From assembly GCA_024645145.1 (NCBI GenBank), contig JAHEGL010000131.1, forward strand, positions 1-6,382: a DNA stretch of 6,382 nucleotides, read 5' to 3'. This DNA is from Planktotalea sp. (lineage in GTDB: Bacteria > Pseudomonadota > Alphaproteobacteria > Rhodobacterales > Rhodobacteraceae). The notes under the pieces are model-generated. The model ran no database searches and was not told where the DNA came from. It worked only from the letters and a program-made list of their open reading frames with translations. Position 1 is the first letter of the stretch; each line of letters begins with the position of its first letter. Made by a program: the position numbers and the translations under genes. This document shows, piece by piece, positions 1 through 4,711 of this stretch.

Positions 1-186
1 GGCAAGAGCAGTTCGCGGGCGTGCGGGAGTAATCCCCACCACCTGACCCCGCTTGGATTTTCACCGACCTTCGCCATGGGAGGGCAGGGCCTTTTCACTT
101 TACTTTCGTCGGATATGCTTCAAAAAATTGTTTGAGGTTAGGCGTTAGCATGTGAAACGTCGTGGTCTTGTTTCTGGAGAATAACG
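1..186. other. Left-edge region without an assignable gene
   Basis: No reading frame here is convincing. On the + strand two frames end early, with TAA at 30-32 and TGA at 44-46, either of which could be the tail of a gene lying left of the window. On the - strand an ATG at 77-75 opens a frame that stays open to position 1 (25 codons, beginning MAKVGENPSG), but it has no well-spaced ribosome binding site. Positions 91-135 are T-rich and AT-rich. I saw no strong hairpin, so a terminator is not supported. There is no trace of the usual C-terminus of MraY, which often precedes MurD in related bacteria. Confidence 0.4.
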
Positions 187-324
187 TTGTGGAAATCGGC
201 CACCTTTGCGCGCGCATCGCTGACACTGGCAAGTGAGCACCCTGAGTGCGCGGGTGACGACGAACAGGCAGAAAGCTACGTCATCGAAACCCAACGTATA
301 ATTGATGCTTTGCTGAGCGAATAG
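187..324 (+). CDS. Possible small protein, 45 aa, unknown function
   Basis: A short frame begins with TTG at 187 and ends with TAG at 322-324. The start is chosen because GGAGA (176-180) lies 6 nt upstream, a good Shine-Dalgarno position, and because the frame has no in-frame ATG. The predicted peptide starts MWKSATFARASL and ends with a likely amphipathic helix, YVIETQRIIDALLSE. Its middle is acidic (PECAGDDEQAE). There is no signal peptide or membrane segment. The frame is open back to a TAG at 139-141, so it could also be the decayed end of a longer gene. It ends 57 bp before murD and could be co-transcribed with it. I do not recognise the family. The alternative GTG at 189 lies in another frame that stops after 15 codons. 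The ORF is short enough to be chance. Confidence 0.35.
   Translation: MWKSATFARASLTLASEHPECAGDDEQAESYVIETQRIIDALLSE
297..302 (+). promoter_or_regulatory. TATAAT box upstream of murD (weak promoter candidate)
   Basis: A perfect TATAAT hexamer lies about 80 nt before the murD start. At spacings of 16-18 bp the upstream hexamers do not resemble TTGACA, so only half of a sigma-70 promoter is present. It also falls inside the possible small ORF. It could drive murD if that ORF is not real, or it may be chance. Confidence 0.2.
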
Positions 325-368
325 CTAGCCATTTCCTGCCAAATCGACTACCGATAGCCGCACCAATC

Positions 369-374
369 GGGAGG
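369..374 (+). promoter_or_regulatory. Ribosome binding site of murD
   Basis: GGGAGG lies 7 nt before the ATG at 382. This strong Shine-Dalgarno match fixes the murD start. Confidence 0.75.
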
Positions 375-381
375 CTTTATC

Positions 382-1788
382 ATGATTCCAGTGCAAGGTT
401 ACACAGGCGCGCGCGTAGGCGTTTTAGGGCTTGGGCGCTCTGGCTTGTCGGCTGCGCGTGCGCTGCGTGAAGGTGGGGCCGTGCCGATCTGTTGGGACGA
501 TAATGAGACCGCCCGCATCAAGGCGGAAGGGGAAGGGTTCGAGGCGGCCAAGCTCACGGGAAAAACCCTTGCAGAGCTTTCAGTCTTGATCACATCACCG
601 GGCATTGCGCATCTTTACCCGACGCCCAATCCTGTGATCGCAGAGGCCTATGAACTGGGCGTGCCTGTGGACAACGACATCTCGCTCTTTTTCCGCTCTT
701 TCGCGACAACGGAATGGCAGAACATGGACGTTGTTCCGCGTATCGTCGCGGTGACGGGATCGAACGGGAAATCCACCACATCCGCATTGATCCACCACGT
801 TTTAGAGCACACAGGCCGCGCTACGCAGCTTGCGGGAAACATCGGGCGCGGCGTGCTCGATATCGATCCTGCGATTGATGGTGAAGTCGTTGTGCTGGAG
901 CTGTCGTCCTATCAAACCGACCTTGCCCGTGCTTTGACTCCGGATGTGGCAGTGTTCACCAATCTCTCCCCTGATCATCTGGATCGTCATGCGGGTATGG
1001 GCGGCTATTTCGCAGCCAAGCGCCGGTTGTTCGCGGAAGGCGGGCCAGAGCGTGCGATTATCGGTGTGGACGAAGCTGAGGGTTTGTATTTGGCCGGACA
1101 AATGGCGCAGGGGCCGCAGGATGATCGGGTGATCCGTGTCTCTGTGGATCGCAAGCTAACAGAGTTTGGCTGGACAGTTTTTGCGCGCAAGGGGTTCTTG
1201 TCTGAGTATCGCAAAGGGCGTCAGATTGGATCGATCGACTTACGCGCGATCAAGGGATTGCCCGGTACGCATAACCATCAAAACGCCTGCTGTGCATATG
1301 CTGTGTGCCGGACATTGGGACTGGCACCTAGGGTGATTGAGGCTGGATTGGCATCTTATCCAGGCCTGCCGCATCGCTCGCAGATTGTCGCTGAGGCGCA
1401 AGGTGTGACCTACGTGAATGACAGCAAAGCGACGAATGTGGACAGTGCCAAACAAGCGCTCGGCGCGTTCAAAAAGATTCGCTGGATTTGTGGTGGGCTT
1501 GAGAAAGAGGGCGGCGTTGGTGCTTTGGCAAATGCGGCAGGCGAGGTCTTGAAAGCCTATGTGATTGGGCGCGACGCTGAAGGGTTTGCTTTGCAATTGT
1601 CAGGGGTTGAGAGTGATATCTGCGTGTCCATGGAGCAAGCTGTGGCACGCGCGATGGCGGATGCGGGCGAGGGTGAGACAGTGCTATTGGCTCCTGCGGC
1701 GGCGAGTTTCGATCAGTATGACAACTTTGAAAAACGCGGCGATCACTTCGCGCAACTGGTCAAAGCAACGCTTGGTCAACAAGGTTAA
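382..1788 (+). CDS. murD: UDP-N-acetylmuramoylalanine--D-glutamate ligase (MurD)
   Basis: MurD is a cytoplasmic ATP-dependent ligase that adds D-glutamate to UDP-MurNAc-L-alanine in peptidoglycan precursor synthesis. The 468-residue protein shows the three Mur-ligase domains. The N-terminal UDP-binding Rossmann part has [10 protein letters not shown] at 12-21. The central ATPase has the P-loop TGSNGKST (125-132), ELSSYQ (173-178), [11 protein letters not shown] (193-203) and a lysine in YFAAKRRLF (K213) matching the carbamylated lysine of the family. The C-terminal domain has HNHQNACCA (297-305), NDSKATN (346-352) and the closing [15 protein letters not shown] segment (442-456). Length is slightly above the E. 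coli protein (about 438), normal for alphaproteobacteria. All key motifs are intact, so the enzyme should be active. The start has a strong ribosome binding site. The usual dcw-cluster neighbours ftsW and murG do not follow; a DUF2322 gene begins 48 bp downstream instead. Confidence 0.97.
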   Translation: MIPVQGYTGARVGVLGLGRSGLSAARALREGGAVPICWDDNETARIKAEGEGFEAAKLTGKTLAELSVLITSPGIAHLYPTPNPVIAEAYELGVPVDNDISLFFRSFATTEWQNMDVVPRIVAVTGSNGKSTTSALIHHVLEHTGRATQLAGNIGRGVLDIDPAIDGEVVVLELSSYQTDLARALTPDVAVFTNLSPDHLDRHAGMGGYFAAKRRLFAEGGPERAIIGVDEAEGLYLAGQMAQGPQDDRVIRVSVDRKLTEFGWTVFARKGFLSEYRKGRQIGSIDLRAIKGLPGTHNHQNACCAYAVCRTLGLAPRVIEAGLASYPGLPHRSQIVAEAQGVTYVNDSKATNVDSAKQALGAFKKIRWICGGLEKEGGVGALANAAGEVLKAYVIGRDAEGFALQLSGVESDICVSMEQAVARAMADAGEGETVLLAPAAASFDQYDNFEKRGDHFAQLVKATLGQQG

Positions 1789-1836
1789 GGTGCCGCGCGC
1801 GCCTGAGACGCGTATAACATTGATAAGGACTTAGAC

Positions 1837-2166
1837 ATGATCCAGCCAACATCTTCTTTTAAGGACAATCTGGCGCTGATGCCCTCGATCGATACGCTTG
1901 CAGCAATTGAGCTGAGTGACGCAAAAGGAGAGGTTGCTGCGCGCATCGATAATCAACCTGGCAAGCAAGGATCTTTGATTGTGTATCAATATCTTCATCA
2001 AGAATTTGGTGAGATAAATGTGGAAGCTGCGCAGCACGGTCTAGATGTGTTTGCTGAACACACCCCAGATGCCAAGGCGCGCCCCGGTGCACATCCCAAC
2101 ATAGATCAGTTGTTTCGCATTATTGATGGGGCGGACGAGCTAAAGGTGACTTTGATTGCGGCCTAA
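1837..2166 (+). CDS. DUF2322 family small protein
   Basis: This 109-residue soluble protein has no signal peptide, membrane segment or cysteine. I recognise the pattern of the DUF2322 family: an N-terminal SFKDNLALMPSID segment (about 7-19), a central AARIDNQPGKQGSL stretch (about 35-48), and a C-terminal HTPDAKARPGAHPNIDQLF block (about 74-92). The function of this family is unknown to me. AAGGA (1825-1829) lies 7 nt before the ATG and supports the start. The gene follows murD by 48 bp with no evident terminator between them, and precedes another small gene by 30 bp, so all three are probably on one transcript. GC content is uneven and in places lower than in murD by eye (about 42% in one 60-base line). 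The family assignment is from memory of its motifs. Confidence 0.8.
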   Translation: MIQPTSSFKDNLALMPSIDTLAAIELSDAKGEVAARIDNQPGKQGSLIVYQYLHQEFGEINVEAAQHGLDVFAEHTPDAKARPGAHPNIDQLFRIIDGADELKVTLIAA

Positions 2167-2196
2167 GCGTTGCGGTCGTGAAGCGGACAGCCTGAC

Positions 2197-2544
2197 ATGC
2201 TAGCGGAACGTGTTCGGCGACGTCTGATCGAAGTTGTATGTCAGGGTCAGCCGATTACCTATCAAGCGCTCGCGCTAAAGCTTGAGCTTGTGCCACCCAA
2301 TACAATTCGACAACTGACCACAGCGTTAGAAGAGTTGATGGAGCAAGATGCTGCAGCGGGCCATCCGCTTATTGCAGCACTTGTTGTGAGCAAAGCTACA
2401 CAGGATTTTCCTAGACAAGGCTTTTTTGAGTGCGCACATCGGCTTGGTTGTTTTCAGGGCGATTTAGATGGTTCATCGGCAGCGCACTATTACCAATCAG
2501 AATTTGACAGTGCTGTTACCTTTTGGGGCAGTGCTGACCATTAG
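2197..2544 (+). CDS. Conserved-type hypothetical protein with winged-helix-like N-terminal half
   Basis: This protein is 115 residues long with no signal peptide or membrane segment. Residues about 1-50 are predicted helical. The segment PITYQALALKLEL (about 19-31) followed by a long helix (TIRQLTTALEELMEQ) resembles a small winged helix-turn-helix, as in the DNA-binding part of alkyltransferase-like proteins. Residues about 57-85 contain PLIAALVVSK and GFFECAHRLG. I have seen this combination (a VVS/VVN-K segment then a GF motif) in small uncharacterised bacterial proteins, some carrying an unreliable label of ribose-phosphate pyrophosphokinase. Nothing here supports that enzyme: the protein is far too short and lacks its PRPP-binding motif. 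ATG 2197 is the only ATG start, since the frame is closed by TGA at 2179-2181, but its ribosome binding site is weak. It is the last gene before the convergent hairpin. Function is unknown; DNA binding is a guess from shape. Confidence 0.7.
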   Translation: MLAERVRRRLIEVVCQGQPITYQALALKLELVPPNTIRQLTTALEELMEQDAAAGHPLIAALVVSKATQDFPRQGFFECAHRLGCFQGDLDGSSAAHYYQSEFDSAVTFWGSADH

Positions 2545-2571
2545 CAACGAGTCTTTGGGGTAAGAGTTTGC

Positions 2572-2599
2572 GTAAGGTGCGTGGTATAACGCACCTTAC
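2572..2599. terminator. Hairpin between convergent genes, probable terminator
   Basis: GTAAGGTGCGT (2572-2582) pairs perfectly with ACGCACCTTAC (2589-2599), giving an 11-bp stem with a 6-nt loop. It sits in the 56-bp gap between the rightward small gene (stop at 2544) and the leftward permease gene, whose stop codon directly abuts the stem. Position and symmetry suggest a shared bidirectional terminator. No clear T-run follows the stem on either strand, so it may stall polymerase weakly or act as a 3'-end stabiliser. Confidence 0.65.
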
Positions 2600-2600
2600 C

Positions 2601-3575
2601 TTATCGCCCGCGAATACGTGGATCCAAGGCGTCGCGTAAACCGTCACCCAAGTAATTCACGGACAGAACAGTCAGTGAAATCGCGATGCCGGGCAGGACC
2701 ACGCGCTCAGGGTATTCTGTCATGCGTGGTACACTGTCAGCTAACATCTTGCCCCATGTTGGGAAGTCGGATGGAAAACCGACGCCTAGGAAGCTCAAAG
2801 CGCTTTCGGTGATGATTGCTGTTGCGAGGCCAAGTGTGGCGGAGACCATAATCGGGGACATAATGTTGGGCAGCAAATGGCGCGTGATGATCTTGTAAGG
2901 CGTCGTGCCGATGGACCGGGCTGCTAAGATGAACTCGCGCTCTTTCAGCGCCAATATCTCACCACGCACGATGCGCGCTGTTTGCATCCAGCTTGTGATA
3001 CCGATGATGCCAACGATCAGTACGAACATGCCACCCTCAGGGCCATAAGCCGCGCGGAGCGGTTGGCGGAACAGCGTCACAGCCACCAATAGCAAAGGCA
3101 GCAAAGGCAAGGACAGTACAAGGTCCGTGAAACGCATCAGGACGCCATCGAGGCGCTTAAAGTAGCCTGAGAGCACGCCAATCAATGTCCCGAGCACCAG
3201 CGCAAGCACCATCGCGGCCCAACCCACAGCAAGCGACGTGCGCCCGCCTTTGATCATATTGGCAAGCATATCGCGACCCAAGTTGTCGGTGCCGAGGGGG
3301 CGGTTCCATGCGACCTTTGCATCGCCATGCCACAGCCACGTGTAGATCGGGCGAATGTCTTTGTTGCGGATGTCGAGCTTTTGCGGATCAAGCTGCCAAA
3401 TAAGCGGCCCCAAGAGCACAAAGAGCGTGATGAACAGCAAAAATCCACCACCAAACAGTGCGCCTTTATGTTTGCGGAACTGGTCCCAAACGTCTTTCCA
3501 CTGGCTACGCGCGGGCTTTTGAGGCTCTTTATCTTCGAGCGCTTCAATCGCGTTGATCTGGGTTGCATCAGTCAT
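2601..3575 (-). CDS. Peptide/oligopeptide ABC transporter permease, DppC/OppC type
   Basis: This is the second of two inner-membrane permeases that form the channel of a peptide-class importer. With the start at 3575 it is 324 residues. The N-terminal part has a cytoplasmic tail, a first membrane helix (about 39-62) and a periplasmic stretch ending in PLGTDNLGRD (93-102), typical of OppC-type proteins. Further membrane segments lie near 113-137, 146-169, 184-200, 243-265 and 292-312. The ATPase-contact (EAA) loop is at about 214-243 (EFILAARSIGTTPYK, then LLPNIMSPI). The end, DGLRDALDPRIRG, is also typical. The frame is open to an ATG at 3617, but 3575 is preferred: it has GAGGA 6 nt upstream, it overlaps the preceding permease by only 8 bp, and the extra 14 residues do not look like family sequence. 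Substrate cannot be read from the permease; dipeptides, oligopeptides or other solutes are possible. Confidence 0.93.
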   Translation of the reverse strand: MTDATQINAIEALEDKEPQKPARSQWKDVWDQFRKHKGALFGGGFLLFITLFVLLGPLIWQLDPQKLDIRNKDIRPIYTWLWHGDAKVAWNRPLGTDNLGRDMLANMIKGGRTSLAVGWAAMVLALVLGTLIGVLSGYFKRLDGVLMRFTDLVLSLPLLPLLLVAVTLFRQPLRAAYGPEGGMFVLIVGIIGITSWMQTARIVRGEILALKEREFILAARSIGTTPYKIITRHLLPNIMSPIMVSATLGLATAIITESALSFLGVGFPSDFPTWGKMLADSVPRMTEYPERVVLPGIAISLTVLSVNYLGDGLRDALDPRIRGR

Positions 3576-4575
3576 AGCGGATCCTCGGGTCAAGGACTCC
3601 GTAGAGTACGTCGGCAATCAGGTTAAACAGGACGATCAGAATCGCGAAGATGAAGGTGAGGGTCAGCACCATCGGAATGTCATTGGCAAAGAGCGCAGTC
3701 AGCAAGAGCTGACCGATGCCGTTCACCTTGAACACGTTCTCTGTGATGATCGCGCCGCCAAAAATTGCGGGCATCCCGAGTGCAATGACGGTGACCACTG
3801 GGATCATTGAGTTGCGCAAGACGTGAACCATTACCACAATCGCTTCGGAGAGACCTTTGGCGCGTGCGGTGCGAACGTAGTCTTGGTTCAGGTTCTCTAG
3901 CACGGATGCGCGCATATAGCGGCTTATCTGCGCGGTGGTTTGTAGGGCAAGCACCATGACGGGCATAATCATTTGCATGAATTGCACTTTGAAGCTGGCC
4001 CAATCGGTCACCACATGAGTGGTATCATAGATCGAGGGGAGCCAGCCGAGCTGCACGGAGAACAGCACGATGAGCAGCGGCCCTGTAAAGAACGGCGGGA
4101 TCGAAAAGCCGATCATCGACACAAAGGTGCCTGTTTGGTCAAAGACTGAGTATTGACGATATGCAGAATAAATACCGATTGGCAGGGCGATCAACACACC
4201 CACGATGTAAGCCATAGCTACAACCCAAAGTGTCTGCGGCATGCGCTGGATAACGATGTCCATTACAGGGCTGCGGGTCTGCCAAGAGATGACGCGCTGC
4301 ACGCCTTCAGTGTATGTTGTGCCCCACAGCCAATCCCAGAATACCATCGGTTCAATGATGAAGAACTGATACAGCCATTTGAAGAAGCGGATATGCGCGG
4401 GCTGGCCAAGACCAAGCGCTTCGCGCATCTTTTCTTTCACCTCAGGTGGAACGGTCAGGGGAACCTGCGCCATCGGATCACCGGGGGCGAGTTCCATCAG
4501 CATGAAAATCACAAGCGCGATGAACAGAAGCGTCGGAACAGATAGGATCAGACGTCGTATCGTGAATGTCAGCAT
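3568..4575 (-). CDS. Peptide/oligopeptide ABC transporter permease, DppB/OppB type
   Basis: This 335-residue inner-membrane protein is the first permease of the importer. It begins MLTFTIRRLILSVPTLL, a first membrane helix (about 9-30) followed by ELAPGDPM, as in DppB/OppB proteins. Other membrane segments lie near 113-136, 149-175, 198-216, 253-277 and 301-324. The ATPase-contact loop is at about 232-261 (DYVRTARAKGLSE, then LRNSMIPVV). It ends LYGVLDPRIRYD. The stretch at about 61-105 between the first two helices is long and rich in aromatic residues (WLYQFFIIEPMVFWDWLW), as in one subgroup of these permeases. The upstream ribosome binding site is weak (GGA 5 nt before the ATG). The gene starts 136 bp after the binding-protein gene and overlaps the next permease by 8 bp. 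It should pair with that permease and with ATPases not present in the window. Confidence 0.94.
   Translation of the reverse strand: MLTFTIRRLILSVPTLLFIALVIFMLMELAPGDPMAQVPLTVPPEVKEKMREALGLGQPAHIRFFKWLYQFFIIEPMVFWDWLWGTTYTEGVQRVISWQTRSPVMDIVIQRMPQTLWVVAMAYIVGVLIALPIGIYSAYRQYSVFDQTGTFVSMIGFSIPPFFTGPLLIVLFSVQLGWLPSIYDTTHVVTDWASFKVQFMQMIMPVMVLALQTTAQISRYMRASVLENLNQDYVRTARAKGLSEAIVVMVHVLRNSMIPVVTVIALGMPAIFGGAIITENVFKVNGIGQLLLTALFANDIPMVLTLTFIFAILIVLFNLIADVLYGVLDPRIRYD
3582..3586 (-). promoter_or_regulatory. Ribosome binding site that decides the DppC-type permease start
   Basis: Read on the - strand this is GAGGA, 6 nt before the ATG at 3575. It lies inside the last codons of the preceding permease gene. 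It supports the shorter start over the ATG at 3617 and suggests translational coupling across the ATGACTGA overlap. Confidence 0.65.
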
Positions 4576-4711
4576 GTGGATCCAGACTTATAGATCGGTG
4601 TGTTGGCGGCTCTGCCTTGCGTAGGCAAAACGGCAAACAGACCAACAGGACTAATAAAGGGATGCGCCCTGCCAAAATGACTTCGGCAGGGCGCGAAGGC
4701 TTAGAGTAAAA
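4576..4711 (-). other. 136-bp gap between binding-protein and permease genes
   Basis: This gap holds the GC-rich hairpin described separately and no supportable ORF. A smaller inverted repeat, GCCT/AGGC around TGCGT, lies near 4614-4626. I see no convincing promoter for the permeases, so they are probably read through from the binding-protein gene. Confidence 0.5.
4664..4694 (-). terminator. Intergenic hairpin after the binding-protein gene, probable attenuator
   Basis: GCGCCCTGCC (4664-4673) and GGCAGGGCGC (4685-4694) form a perfect 10-bp GC-rich stem with an 11-nt loop, 17 bp past the stop codon of the binding-protein gene. On the - strand it is followed by CCCTTTATT rather than a full T-run. 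In binding-protein-dependent transport operons, a hairpin here commonly causes partial termination or protects the upstream message, so that more binding protein than permease is made. That role is inferred from position. Confidence 0.6.

Noticed and set aside
92..119. TTTTCA (92-97) and TATGCT (114-119) as a sigma-70 promoter
   Set aside because: Each hexamer matches only 4 of 6 consensus bases with a 16-bp spacer, which is expected by chance in AT-rich sequence.
802..1101. 99-codon - strand ORF inside murD
   Set aside because: It lies over conserved MurD motifs on the other strand and has no recognisable protein features.
1789..1836. Terminator or promoter between murD and the DUF2322 gene
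   Set aside because: The GCGCGC run forms no useful stem, and TATAAC near 1813 has no -35 box at the right distance.
3576..3617. 14-residue N-terminal extension of the DppC-type permease from ATG 3617
   Set aside because: It would overlap the preceding gene by 50 bp, while ATG 3575 has a better ribosome binding site and a normal 8-bp overlap.
4153..4545. 130-codon + strand ORF antisense to the DppB-type permease
   Set aside because: It is composed of low-quality His/Arg-rich sequence and lies wholly inside a clear permease gene.
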